From Chloroflexota bacterium (GTDB taxonomy: Bacteria; Chloroflexota; Limnocylindria; P2-11E): a DNA stretch of 37,177 nucleotides. Every line of letters starts with the position of its first letter. The first letter of the stretch is position 1. Below are positions 15,901 through 24,210 of this stretch, in pieces. The DNA lies in assembly GCA_005883625.1 (NCBI GenBank), contig VBDU01000049.1:1-37177 (forward strand). Direction: 5' to 3'. Position numbers and translations under genes: made by a program. The notes beneath the pieces are model-generated. The model made no database searches and had not been told where the DNA came from. It saw nothing but the letters and a program-made list of their open reading frames with translations.

Positions 15901-16878
15901 ATGATCCTCACCTCGACCGACCCAGTCTGTATTCCGCGCGACCCGCGCTCGCTCGGCCGAGAGTGGTCGGAGCTGGCGCGGCGTCGCGCACGTCCTGTCG
16001 TCTTCCTCACCCCCGAGTGGCTCGCGGTCGCGCGCGCGCACGATCCGCGCGAGCAGCTCACGTTCGCCGTCGGCGATCCCGCGGTCGGCGTGATCGCCCT
16101 CGCCCGCGACGCCGCCATCATCTCGTTCGCGGGCGGCGAGCTCACCGACGAGCAGGACGTCCTCGCGCCGGCGGGACGAGAGCGCCAGGCGGCCGACGCC
16201 CTCGGCAGCTGGCTCGTCGCGAACGCGGCGCCTCGCGTGCTTCTCGAGTACGTGCCCGAGGACGTGCCGACGCTCGCCGTCGTCGCGGGCGCGCTGGAGC
16301 GGGCGGGCTACCGCGTACGGACGGAGCGCCTCGTGACCGCGCCACGCGTCGCGCTCGCGGGCGACTTCGAAGGGCTCGTGCAGGGCCTTACGAAGAAGGA
16401 GCGGCACGAGCTGCGGCGGAAGATCCGCCGTCTCGAGACGGGTCGGACCGTGACGTTCCGGTTCGCGACCGCCGCCGAGCAGGCCGCGGTCCTCGACCGC
16501 TTCGTCGCGCTCCATCGCCTCTCCCACGGCGAGAAAGGGACGTTCATGACCGCCGAGCGCGAGCGCTTCTTCCGCGATGTGGCCGACGCGCTCGCGGCGC
16601 CGGGATGGCTGCGCCTGGGCGTGCTGCGCGTCGACGGCGAGGACGCCGCCGTCCTCTACGCGTTCGCGTACGAAGGGACGCTCGCCCTGTACAACGCGGC
16701 ATACGACCCGGCGCTGAGCGCGCTCTCGGTCGGGATCGTCTGCCATGCGTACGCGATCCGCGAAGCGATCGCGGAGGGGCTGCACACGTACGACCTTCTC
16801 CGCGGGAACGAGCCGTACAAGTACGACCTCGGCGCCGAAGATCACTGGCTCGTGCGCCTCGAGGCGACGCGCCCATGA
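15901..16878 (+). CDS. GNAT/FemAB-like acyl- or aminoacyl-transferase (PF13480 type)
   Basis: A 325-residue protein of the BioF2-like/FemAB acetyltransferase fold. The best signs are TKKERHELRRKIRRLE near residue 163, FVALHRLSHGEKGTFM, and the C-terminal GNAT half with RLGVLRVDGEDAAVLYAF, LYNAAYDPALSALSVGIV and YDLLRGNEPYKYDLGA. Such proteins transfer acyl or aminoacyl groups in envelope polysaccharide or cell-wall synthesis; the substrate is unknown. No signal peptide is visible. It overlaps the glycosyltransferase start by ATGA, so the two are translationally coupled and probably act on the same product. An mRNA without leader is likely given the TAGACT box just upstream. Confidence 0.82.
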   Translation: MILTSTDPVCIPRDPRSLGREWSELARRRARPVVFLTPEWLAVARAHDPREQLTFAVGDPAVGVIALARDAAIISFAGGELTDEQDVLAPAGRERQAADALGSWLVANAAPRVLLEYVPEDVPTLAVVAGALERAGYRVRTERLVTAPRVALAGDFEGLVQGLTKKERHELRRKIRRLETGRTVTFRFATAAEQAAVLDRFVALHRLSHGEKGTFMTAERERFFRDVADALAAPGWLRLGVLRVDGEDAAVLYAFAYEGTLALYNAAYDPALSALSVGIVCHAYAIREAIAEGLHTYDLLRGNEPYKYDLGAEDHWLVRLEATRP

Positions 16879-18164
16879 CGAGAGTCGCGATGCTCTCCGT
16901 CCACGCGTGCCCGCTCGCGAAGCTCGGCGGCCGCGACTCGGGCGGCATGAACGTGTACGTCCGCGAGCTCGCGCGCGATCTCGGCGCGCGCGGCATCGAG
17001 GTCGACGTCTTCACACGCTGGCGCGAGAGGTACGACCCTCGCATCCAGCAGCTCGGCCCGAACGCACGCGTCATCCACGTCGAGTCCGGACCGATCGGGT
17101 ACTGGCCGAAGATGGCCGTCTACGAGCATCTCGACCAGTTCGGCGAGAAGCTCCTCGAGCACGTGGCCGCCGAAGGCAAGCGCTACGACCTCGTCCACGC
17201 CCACTACTGGCTCTCGGCGAAGGTGGCCCGCACGCTCGCCGAGCACTGGCGCGTGCCGAGGATCCAGATGTTCCACACGCTCGGCCTCGTGAAGCGCGAG
17301 GTGCTGGATGAGGACATCGACGGCGAGAGCGACGTCCGCGTCGCCATCGAGCGCGAGGCGGTGCGCGAGTCCGCGGCGATCGTCGCCGCGAGCACCATCG
17401 AGCTCGCGGAGCTGCGGCAGCTCTATCGCGCCGATCCGTCACGCGTGGCGGTGATCCCGTGCGGTGTCGATCCGGAGGTCTTCAAGCCGGTCCGGCAGGC
17501 CGACGCGCGCGAGGCGCTCGGCCGCGACCAATGCGAGCGCCTCGTCCTCTTCGTCGGTCGCATCGAACAGATCAAGGGCATCGACGTCCTGCTGCGCGCG
17601 CTCGGACTCCTCTTCCAGCGCCACCCCGACCTGCGCAGCGACGTCTGCCTCCTCGTCGTCGGTGGCGCCCTCGACCCCGGCGACGACGCTCCCGAGACCG
17701 AGAAGATCCTCGAGCTGCGGCGCCTCGTGCACGAGCACCGCATGGAAGCGAACGTCGCCTTCGTCGGGTCTCGCGACCAGGAGCAGCTCGCGCTCTACTA
17801 CGCCGCCGCGGACGTCTGCGCGGTGCCGTCGCTCACCGAGTCGTTCGGCCTCGTCGCGCTCGAGGCGATGGCCTGCGGTACCCCGGTCGTGGGCACGCGC
17901 GTCGGCGGGCTGCAGACGCTCATCGAGGACGGCGAGTCGGGACTCCTCGTGCCCGCCGGTGACGACACCGCGCTCGCCGAGGCGATCCACGCGGTGCTGA
18001 CCGACCATCGGCTGCGGACGCATCTCTCGCACGGAGCGCGCGAACGCGCCGAGCGGTTCACCTGGAGCCGCGTGGGCCAGCGGATGACGGAGCTCTACGA
18101 CAAGGTGCTGGCTGCCGCTGCCGGGGGCCGGGGGGCGCAGCCCCCCGACCGCGTGGAGGTCTAG
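16875..18164 (+). CDS. Glycosyltransferase family 4, MshA-like
   Basis: A 429-residue GT-B retaining glycosyltransferase. The N-terminal lobe contains MLSVHACPLAKLGG, GGMNVYVRELARDL, HAHYWLSAKVA and FHTLGLVKRE; the C-terminal lobe contains VIPCGVDPEVFKP, FVGRIEQIKGIDVLLRAL and PSLTESFGLVALEAMACGTP. These match the MshA (UDP-GlcNAc:inositol-phosphate) group and, more distantly, sucrose synthases. The next gene is a PIG-L deacetylase, as in mycothiol or bacillithiol routes, but no MshC-like ligase is seen. The start is ATG 16875, overlapping the FemAB-like stop. The last dozen or so residues (AAAGGRGAQPPDRVEV) come from a GC-rich palindrome and are probably not part of the fold. The exact acceptor is unknown. 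Confidence 0.9.
   Translation: MTRVAMLSVHACPLAKLGGRDSGGMNVYVRELARDLGARGIEVDVFTRWRERYDPRIQQLGPNARVIHVESGPIGYWPKMAVYEHLDQFGEKLLEHVAAEGKRYDLVHAHYWLSAKVARTLAEHWRVPRIQMFHTLGLVKREVLDEDIDGESDVRVAIEREAVRESAAIVAASTIELAELRQLYRADPSRVAVIPCGVDPEVFKPVRQADAREALGRDQCERLVLFVGRIEQIKGIDVLLRALGLLFQRHPDLRSDVCLLVVGGALDPGDDAPETEKILELRRLVHEHRMEANVAFVGSRDQEQLALYYAAADVCAVPSLTESFGLVALEAMACGTPVVGTRVGGLQTLIEDGESGLLVPAGDDTALAEAIHAVLTDHRLRTHLSHGARERAERFTWSRVGQRMTELYDKVLAAAAGGRGAQPPDRVEV
18129..18147. repeat. GC-rich palindrome inside the 3' end of the glycosyltransferase gene
   Basis: A perfect stem CGGGGGGC / GCCCCCCG with a GCA loop. It encodes part of the glycosyltransferase tail. Related palindromes occur at 21473 and 29320. 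Confidence 0.8.
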
Positions 18165-18166
18165 CG

Positions 18167-18868
18167 CTGCCGCCGGATCCGTTCGTCATCCCCAAGCGCG
18201 CGATGGCCATCTTCGCCCACCCCGACGACGTCGACTTCGGCTGCTCGGGGACGATCGCGTCCTGGACCGCTGAGGGCACGCACGTCACGTACTGCGTGCT
18301 CACGAGCGGCCAGAAGGGCACGCACGACCCGAAGATGACGGCGGCGAAGATGGCGGCGACGCGCGAGCGCGAGCAGCGCGCCGCCGGCGAGGCGGTCGGC
18401 GTGAAGGGCTTCGTCTTCCTCGGCCACCAGGACGGCGAGCTCGAGGCCACGATGAAGCTTCGCGGCGAGGTCTGCCGCGTCATCCGCGAGCACAGGCCGG
18501 ACCTTGTCTTCACGAACGATCCCTGGGGCCATTACCAGATACACCCGGACCACCGCGTCGCGGGGTGGGCGGCGCTCGACGGGATCATCGCGGCGCGCGA
18601 CCACCTCTTCTTTCCCGAGCAGCTGAAGGGCGGGAAGCTCCGCAAGCATCGCGTCGGCCACGTGCTCCTCTTCGGCTCGCGCGACCCGAACGCGTGGTTC
18701 GACATCTCGGGGACCATCGACAAAAAGATCGACGCTCTATCCGCCCATGTAAGTCAGGTCGGCGGGCGGCGCGGATTCGCCGGCCGCATGCGCTGGTGGG
18801 CGAAGAACACCGGCTCGGCGTGGGATCTCGGCGCCGCGGAGGCCTTCCGCTACATCGAGCTGGGCTAG
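18167..18868 (+). CDS. PIG-L/LmbE family metal-dependent deacetylase
   Basis: A PIG-L family deacetylase, typically removing acetyl from GlcNAc-containing glycosides (MshB and BshB belong here). The zinc motif AHPDDVDFGCSGT is at the start and the second site is HPDHR near residue 125. Start choice: the first ATG in frame is 18203, with no Shine-Dalgarno sequence. A CTG at 18167 sits seven bases after GGAGG and three bases after the upstream stop, and would add PPDPFVIPKRA before the core, a plausible first strand. I prefer 18167 but 18203 is the conventional call (221 residues). It follows the MshA-like glycosyltransferase, so the two probably act in sequence on an amino-sugar glycoside. It resembles MshB in motif only. 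Confidence 0.88.
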   Translation: MPPDPFVIPKRAMAIFAHPDDVDFGCSGTIASWTAEGTHVTYCVLTSGQKGTHDPKMTAAKMAATREREQRAAGEAVGVKGFVFLGHQDGELEATMKLRGEVCRVIREHRPDLVFTNDPWGHYQIHPDHRVAGWAALDGIIAARDHLFFPEQLKGGKLRKHRVGHVLLFGSRDPNAWFDISGTIDKKIDALSAHVSQVGGRRGFAGRMRWWAKNTGSAWDLGAAEAFRYIELG

Positions 18869-18902
18869 CCGCCGCGTCGCGGATCGTGACACGATCCGGA
18901 CG

Positions 18903-19682
18903 GTGGACGAGGAGGCGTTTCTCGGCGGAAACCTCAGCGACGCCGTCCGCGTGGGGAACACGGTCCGGCGGCGGGCCGGGCCGTGGACGCCGGCGGTCCA
19001 CGCCCTCCTGCGCTTCCTCGAGCGCGAACGCTTCGACGCCGCGCCCCGCGCCCGCGGGCTTGACGAGCGCGGGCGCGAGGTCCTCGAGTACGTGGAGGGC
19101 GAGGCACACGCCGGATGGCCCGACCCGCTGCCCGACTGGCTTCGGGGCGAGGACTGCCTGGTGCGATCGGCGCGGCTGCTGCGGGGCTACCACGACGTCG
19201 TCGCTCGCTTCGCGCCGCCGCCCGACGGGCGCTGGCGGCTCGTGGCCCCGACGGCGCACGAGATCATCTGCCACAACGACTGGTCGCCCTGGAACGCCGT
19301 CTTCCGCAGCCGCCGTCTCGCGGTCATGCTCGATTGGGATCTCGCCGGACCCGGCACCCGCATCTGGGACCTCGCGAACGCCGCGTACGTGTGGGTCCCG
19401 TTGTACTCGCGTGCCGAGCTCTTCACGCTCGCCGAACGGGCCGGCCGTCTCCGTGTGTTCTGTGACAGCTACGGGCTTGCGGACCGGAGTGAGCTCCTCG
19501 AGGTGCTGCGCCGCAGGCTGATCTTCGTAGGGGACTTCATCGACGAACAGGCCCGCACGGGCGATCCGGGTTTCGGGAAGCTGTCGGCGTGGGGCATCCG
19601 CGCGGGCATGCATCGCGACGCGGAATACCTCGACGAGAATCGCGAGGTGTTCGAACGCGCGCTCGTACTATCGCCGTCTTGA
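18903..19682 (+). CDS. Aminoglycoside phosphotransferase (APH)-fold kinase
   Basis: A 259-residue APH/choline-kinase-like protein. The catalytic loop is CHNDWSPWNAVF (H-N-D-W-x-x-x-N) and the metal-binding motif is MLDWDLAGPGTRIWDLA. The N-terminal ATP-binding lobe is short (GGNLSDAVRVGNTVRR ... FLERERF). Members phosphorylate small hydroxyl substrates such as amino sugars, homoserine or antibiotics. The neighbourhood (glycosyltransferase, deacetylase) favours a sugar-type metabolite over resistance, but that is inference. The start is GTG 18903. Its TGA overlaps the TTG start of the next gene, so it is coupled to the ThDP enzyme. Confidence 0.86.
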   Translation: MDEEAFLGGNLSDAVRVGNTVRRRAGPWTPAVHALLRFLERERFDAAPRARGLDERGREVLEYVEGEAHAGWPDPLPDWLRGEDCLVRSARLLRGYHDVVARFAPPPDGRWRLVAPTAHEIICHNDWSPWNAVFRSRRLAVMLDWDLAGPGTRIWDLANAAYVWVPLYSRAELFTLAERAGRLRVFCDSYGLADRSELLEVLRRRLIFVGDFIDEQARTGDPGFGKLSAWGIRAGMHRDAEYLDENREVFERALVLSPS

Positions 19683-21457
19683 CCAGGCGCGACATTCCAA
19701 GCATTGCCGCCGCGCGTCCGGCCGCGCCCGAGTGGGGCTCGGACGTGGTCGCGGAGATGCTCCGCCGCCTCGACATCCCCTACATCGCGCTCGAGCCGGG
19801 CGCGTCGTTCCGCGGGCTGCACGACAGCATCGTCAACTACCTCGGGAACGAGCGGCCCGCGATGATCCTCGCCAACCACGAGGAGGTCGCCGTCGCGATC
19901 GCGCACGGCTATGCGAAGGTGACCGGCCGCGCGATGGCCGCCGCGGTCCACAGCTCGGTCGGCCTCATGCACGCGACGATGACGATCTTCTGCGCGTGGG
20001 TCGACCGGATGCCCGTCGTCGTCATCGGCGCGACCGGGCCGATGGATGCGGCCGCCCGCCGACCGTGGATCGACTGGATCCACACCTCGGAGAAGCAGGG
20101 CGAGCTCGTCCGCGACTTTGTGAAGTGGGAGCACCAGCCGTCGAGCGTCGCCGCGTTCCCGAACGCCCTTCTCCGCGCGTGGCAGCTCGCGAACCTCGAG
20201 CCCCGCGGCCCGGTGTACGTGTGCCTCGACGCGGGGCTCCAGGAGCAGCGGCTCGAGGCCCCGGTCGCGTTCCCCGACGTCGCGCGCATCGCGGCGCCGT
20301 CCGCTCCGGCGCCCGATCCGGACGCGCTCGCGCGCGCCGCGCGTCTGCTCGCCGAGGCGGAGCGCCCCGCGATCCTCCTCGGACGGACCGGCGCGTGGCC
20401 GGATCTCGTCGCGCTCGCGGAGTCGCTCGGCGCCGCGGTCGCGAGCGACGGCGCCGCCGCGGTCTCCTTTCCCACCGATCACCCGCTCCATCAAGGCGCG
20501 TCGCGGACGCAGTCCCACGATGCCTTCGCGGAGGCGGTCCGCGACGCGGACGTCATCCTCGCGCTCGAGCGTGTGGACGTCGCCGGCGCGCTGCGCGAGC
20601 GCGAGGGGAAGCCCGTGCGGCTCATCAACGTGACGCTCGAGCCCTACGCGACGCGCTCGTGGGTCGCGGACTACCAGGAGCTGCCGCACGCCGACGTCGC
20701 GATCACCGCGAGCGCGGACCAGACCGTGCCCGCGCTGCGCGTCGCCGTCGAGCGCGGGCTTGCGGACCGCCCGGCGGCGCGCCGCGCCGCGGAGGATCGA
20801 GCCCGAGAGCTCGCGGAGCGATCGCGCGGTCATCGCGCCCAGTGGGCGAAGGCGAACGCGGCGCGCCGCGACGGCCGGCCGATCCATCTCGCCCGCGCGC
20901 TCGGCGAGCTGCGCGCGGCGCTCGGCGAGCGGGCGCGCGACGCGATCGTGGCGCAGCGCCCGCTCGGCCCGTGGCCCGCCGCGACGTGGGAGTTCGCCTG
21001 CCCGGGGACGTTCCTCGGGAACGACGGCGGCGCGGCGGTGGGGTCGGGCACGGGCATCACCGTCGGCGCCGCGCTCGCGGCGCAAGGCAGCGGCCGGCCC
21101 GTCATCGGCGTCCTCGGCGACGGCGAGACGCTCGCGTCGCCGCAGGCCTTCTGGACCGCGGCGCACCACCGGATCCCCGTTCTCGTCCTCGTCGCGAACA
21201 ACCAGACGTACTTCAACGACGAGGAGCACCAGGACCGCGTCGCCGTCACACGACAGCGTCCGCGCGAGAACCGCTGGGTCGGCCAGCGCATGGAGCAGCC
21301 GGCGGTCGATTTCGCGAGCCTCGCGCGCGACCTCGGCGCCGAGGGGTTCGGCCCGGTCGAGGATCCGGCCGAGCTCGCGCGGACGTTCGCCGCGGCCGTG
21401 AAGGCGATGGACGCCGGCGGACCCGTCGTCGTCGACGTGCGCATCGCGTCACGTTGA
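19679..21457 (+). CDS. Thiamine diphosphate-dependent enzyme, acetolactate synthase / benzoylformate decarboxylase superfamily
   Basis: A 592-residue ThDP enzyme with the three-domain plan of this superfamily. The N-terminal PYR domain has EEVAVAIAHGYAKVTG with the catalytic Glu, then a central domain (ERPAILLGRTG). The C-terminal PP domain has the ThDP-Mg motif from GDGETLASPQAFW to LVANN, followed by QTYFND. It decarboxylates or carboligates a 2-oxo acid; the branch cannot be fixed by eye, and no small regulatory subunit (IlvN) follows, which speaks against biosynthetic acetolactate synthase. The start is TTG 19679, overlapping the APH-like stop by TTGA. The frame is open further upstream but only inside the previous gene. 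The NitT/TauT importer downstream may bring in its substrate or a precursor. Confidence 0.88.
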   Translation: MTRRDIPSIAAARPAAPEWGSDVVAEMLRRLDIPYIALEPGASFRGLHDSIVNYLGNERPAMILANHEEVAVAIAHGYAKVTGRAMAAAVHSSVGLMHATMTIFCAWVDRMPVVVIGATGPMDAAARRPWIDWIHTSEKQGELVRDFVKWEHQPSSVAAFPNALLRAWQLANLEPRGPVYVCLDAGLQEQRLEAPVAFPDVARIAAPSAPAPDPDALARAARLLAEAERPAILLGRTGAWPDLVALAESLGAAVASDGAAAVSFPTDHPLHQGASRTQSHDAFAEAVRDADVILALERVDVAGALREREGKPVRLINVTLEPYATRSWVADYQELPHADVAITASADQTVPALRVAVERGLADRPAARRAAEDRARELAERSRGHRAQWAKANAARRDGRPIHLARALGELRAALGERARDAIVAQRPLGPWPAATWEFACPGTFLGNDGGAAVGSGTGITVGAALAAQGSGRPVIGVLGDGETLASPQAFWTAAHHRIPVLVLVANNQTYFNDEEHQDRVAVTRQRPRENRWVGQRMEQPAVDFASLARDLGAEGFGPVEDPAELARTFAAAVKAMDAGGPVVVDVRIASR

Positions 21458-21472
21458 CGCGGCTTCGGGGGC

Positions 21473-21493
21473 CGCGGGGGCCGAGCCCCCGCG
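21473..21493. repeat. GC-rich palindrome between the ThDP enzyme and ABC ATPase genes
   Basis: A perfect nine-base stem CGCGGGGGC / GCCCCCGCG with loop CGA, 16 bases after the ThDP enzyme stop and ending five bases before the ATPase GTG. It may attenuate or protect the transcript. It is related to the elements at 18129 and 29320. Confidence 0.8.
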
Positions 21494-21497
21494 ACGG

Positions 21498-22322
21498 GTG
21501 AGCGTCTCGCTGGAGCGTGTCGGCATCCGCTACCGCGGCGGCGTCGACGCGGTCCGGGACGTCAGCCTCGCGGTCGCGAAAGGGGAGTTCGTCGCGGTCC
21601 TCGGGCCGAGCGGCTGCGGCAAGTCGACCATCCTCAACGCGATCGCCGGGCTGCTCGATCCCGAGGCCACCGAGCTGTCGGGCCGCATCCTCATCGACGG
21701 CGCGGAGGCGCGCACGCGCTCGCGCCGCGAGCTGAACCTCGGCTACGTGTTCCAGCGCGACGCCCTCCTGCCCTGGCAGACGATCGAGCAGAACGTGCAG
21801 GTCGGGCTGGCGATCCGTGGGGTCCACGAGCGTGAGCGCGCGCTGCGCTCGCGCGAGCTCCTCGTGATGGCGGGGCTCGCGGGCTTCGAGCGGTATTACC
21901 CGCACCAGGTCTCGGGAGGCATGCGCCAGCGCGCGGCCCTCGTGCGGACGCTCGCGTACGACCCGGACGTGATCCTCATGGACGAGCCGTTCGGCGCGCT
22001 CGACGCGCAGAACCGGATGCTCCTGCAGTCGGAGCTGCTGCGGATCTGGGAGCTCACGCCGCGGACGATCCTGTTCGTCACGCACGACCTCGCCGAGGCG
22101 ATCGTGCTCGCTCAGCGCGTCGTCGTCATGTCGCGACGGCCGGGCACGGTGAAGGCGGTCTATGACATCGCGCTTCCCTACCCGCGCGACGCGTTCGCGC
22201 TGCGCGGCGCATCCGAGTTCGTCGAGCTCGAGGCGACCATCTGGAACGCGCTCCGCGACGAGTTCCGGGCGCCGGTCGAGGGCGGCGTTGCCCCCCTCGG
22301 ACCCCCCGCAGGTCCCGTATGA
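21498..22322 (+). CDS. ABC transporter ATP-binding protein, NitT/TauT type
   Basis: A 274-residue ABC ATPase with Walker A GPSGCGKST, Q-loop VFQRDALLPW, signature SGGMRQRAALVRTLAYD, Walker B VILMDEPFGALDAQ and H-loop FVTHDLAEA. The QRDALLPW and DEPFGALDA forms are those of the nitrate/sulfonate/taurine importer group. It works with the permease and lipoprotein that follow, and its stop overlaps the permease start by ATGA. The start is GTG 21498, just after a GC-rich palindrome. The last residues (EGGVAPLGPPAGPV) are encoded by C-rich sequence that resembles a decayed palindrome and are probably an added tail. Confidence 0.93.
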   Translation: MSVSLERVGIRYRGGVDAVRDVSLAVAKGEFVAVLGPSGCGKSTILNAIAGLLDPEATELSGRILIDGAEARTRSRRELNLGYVFQRDALLPWQTIEQNVQVGLAIRGVHERERALRSRELLVMAGLAGFERYYPHQVSGGMRQRAALVRTLAYDPDVILMDEPFGALDAQNRMLLQSELLRIWELTPRTILFVTHDLAEAIVLAQRVVVMSRRPGTVKAVYDIALPYPRDAFALRGASEFVELEATIWNALRDEFRAPVEGGVAPLGPPAGPV

Positions 22323-23107
22323 ACCGGACGCTCGCGCTGTCGCTCAAGCGCGTGACGCTGGTCCTCGCGATCTTCGCGGTGTGGGAGCTCGTGACCGGCG
22401 GCTTCGGGCTGGGGATCGTCCTCGTGGTGCCGGCGATCCTCGCGCGGCCCTCGAGCGCGCTCGCCGAGATCGTGCCCTACTCGCAGTCGGGTCTCCTCTG
22501 GCGGGACCTGTCGACCACGCTCACCGAGTCGATGGTCGGGCTGGTCTTCGGGATGATCGGCGGTTGCGCCCTCGGACTCCTCCTCGGCTACTGGCGCCGC
22601 GCCTCCGAGGTCGTCGAGCCGGTGCTCGTCTCGCTCAACTCGCTGCCGCGCATCGCGGTCGCGCCGATCCTCCTCCCCTGGCTCGGCCTGGGGATCGCGT
22701 CGAAGATCGCGCTCAGCCTCTTCACCGTGTTCTTCGTCGTCTTCTTCAACACGTATCTCGGCATCCGCTCCGTCGACCCGGAGCTCGTGAAGGCGGTGCA
22801 GGTGATGGGAGGCACGCGCGGAGACCTCGCGCGCTTCGTCGTGCTGCCGTCGGTCTTCAGCTGGATCTTCGCGGCGCTCCGCACGAGCGTCTCGTTCGCG
22901 CTCACCGGTGCCGTCGTCGGGGAGTTCGTCGGCGCGTCCTCTGGATTGGGGTACCGCCTCTCGATCGCCGCCGGGCTCCTCGACACAAAGCGCGTGTACC
23001 TGATCCTGCTGATCCTCATGGTCTTCGCCGTAACATTGGTCGAGATCGCCAAGCGTCTCGAAGGGCGGCTGCTCCGCTGGCGGCCGCAAGCGGCACTCGG
23101 CGGATAG
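22319..23107 (+). CDS. ABC transporter permease, NitT/TauT type
   Basis: A 262-residue inner-membrane permease with about six TM helices and the cytoplasmic EAA loop KAVQVMGGTRGDLARFVVLP, which docks onto the ATPase. EFVGASSGLGYRL near the C-terminus is typical of the SsuC/TauC group. It overlaps the ATPase stop by ATGA, and the substrate-binding lipoprotein starts 13 bases later, so the three form a complete importer in the usual cassette. The substrate is not readable from the permease. Confidence 0.93.
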   Translation: MNRTLALSLKRVTLVLAIFAVWELVTGGFGLGIVLVVPAILARPSSALAEIVPYSQSGLLWRDLSTTLTESMVGLVFGMIGGCALGLLLGYWRRASEVVEPVLVSLNSLPRIAVAPILLPWLGLGIASKIALSLFTVFFVVFFNTYLGIRSVDPELVKAVQVMGGTRGDLARFVVLPSVFSWIFAALRTSVSFALTGAVVGEFVGASSGLGYRLSIAAGLLDTKRVYLILLILMVFAVTLVEIAKRLEGRLLRWRPQAALGG

Positions 23108-23120
23108 GGGGTCCACGGGG

Positions 23121-24191
23121 ATGAGAGTGTGTCTCGTCGCGCTCGTCGTGTCCTCGGTCGTCATCACCGCGTGCGCGAGCGCGCCCGCGGCGTCACCAAC
23201 GCCGTCGGTGGCCGGGACGCAGGCGGCATCGGCCACACCGGCGGCTCCCAAGGACAAGGTGACCCTCACGGGCATCAACTCGACGGAGCTCAACCTCCCG
23301 ACCCTCGTCGCGATCGCGAAGGACTTCTTCGGCTCGGAGAACATCGAGCTCGGTGAGTTCGTCATCGGCTCGAGCGGCACCCTGCGGCAGGCGATGATCG
23401 CCAAGCAGTACGAGTTCGGCCTCTACGCGTTCGTGCACATCCCCATCGCGCGGCTCGCCGGCTCGCCGTTCAAGGCGGTCATCGAGCTCCACGACCAGGA
23501 GTTCTTCGGGCTCATCGTGCGGAGCCAGCTGAAGGACCAGGTGAAGACGGTCAAGGACCTCAAGGGCAGGAAGATCGGCTACACCACGCCCGGCTCCGGA
23601 TCGTGGGCTCTGGGGAACGTCTACCTCAAGAAGGCCGGCCTCGATCCGGACAAGGACGTCGAGCTCGTCTCGCTCGGCGGCGACAACGCCGTCTTCTACA
23701 CCGCTCTCCAGTCGGGGCGCGTCGACGCGATCGTTTCGTTCGAGCCGATCGCGCAGAAGGTCCTCGCCGACAACGTGGGCGTCTTCCTCCTCGACCCGTA
23801 CCAGCCGGGCCAGGCGAAGGAGTGGACCGGCTCCGACAAAGCCGCGGCGCTCTTCCTCGTGACGCGCGAGGACGTGATCCAGGCGAAGCCGGACCTCGTG
23901 AAGCGGATGGCGAACGTGCAGAAGAAGGGGCTCGACTTCATCCGCGCGAGCACCGCGTCGGCGATCGCGGACGCCATCCTCGCGAGCCCGAAGGCCGCCG
24001 AACAGTTCCAGGGGCTCGACAAGGCGCTGGTCGTCAAGGTCATCGACCACATCAAGACCGGCTTCGGAACGGGCTGCATCAGCAAGGCAGGCTTCGACGC
24101 CGAGATGAAGATCGCGCTCGACTACAAGCTCACCAGCGGCGCGATCACGTTCGAGCAATTCGCCGACACGAGCGTCGCGGGGGTCTGCTAG
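23121..24191 (+). CDS. ABC transporter substrate-binding lipoprotein, NMT1/SsuA-like
   Basis: A 356-residue exported lipoprotein with a short signal (RVCLVALVVSSVV) and lipobox ITAC with Cys18. An Ala/Pro/Thr-rich linker of about 25 residues follows, then the binding domain: STELNLPTLVAIAKDFFGSE, LRQAMIAKQYEFGLYAFV, TVKDLKGRKIGYTTPGSGSW and ALQSGRVDAIVSFEPIA. The DLKGKxIG and GRVDA segments are typical of NMT1/THI5-like and aliphatic-sulfonate binding proteins. It is the third gene of the importer cassette. Ligands of this group include sulfonates, nitrate, pyrimidine precursors and aromatic acids; the adjoining flavoprotein and the dihydroxyphthalate-like gene favour an aromatic or other organic acid, weakly. 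TAG at 24189-24191 lies immediately before the oxidoreductase reading frame. Confidence 0.92.
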   Translation: MRVCLVALVVSSVVITACASAPAASPTPSVAGTQAASATPAAPKDKVTLTGINSTELNLPTLVAIAKDFFGSENIELGEFVIGSSGTLRQAMIAKQYEFGLYAFVHIPIARLAGSPFKAVIELHDQEFFGLIVRSQLKDQVKTVKDLKGRKIGYTTPGSGSWALGNVYLKKAGLDPDKDVELVSLGGDNAVFYTALQSGRVDAIVSFEPIAQKVLADNVGVFLLDPYQPGQAKEWTGSDKAAALFLVTREDVIQAKPDLVKRMANVQKKGLDFIRASTASAIADAILASPKAAEQFQGLDKALVVKVIDHIKTGFGTGCISKAGFDAEMKIALDYKLTSGAITFEQFADTSVAGVC

Positions 24192-24210
24192 GAACGAACG
24201 GCACGACGTC

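Noticed and set aside
15963..16874. Large upstream extension of the glycosyltransferase frame
   Set aside because: It overlaps the FemAB-like gene in another frame and is arginine-rich; ATG 16875 with the ATGA overlap is the natural start.
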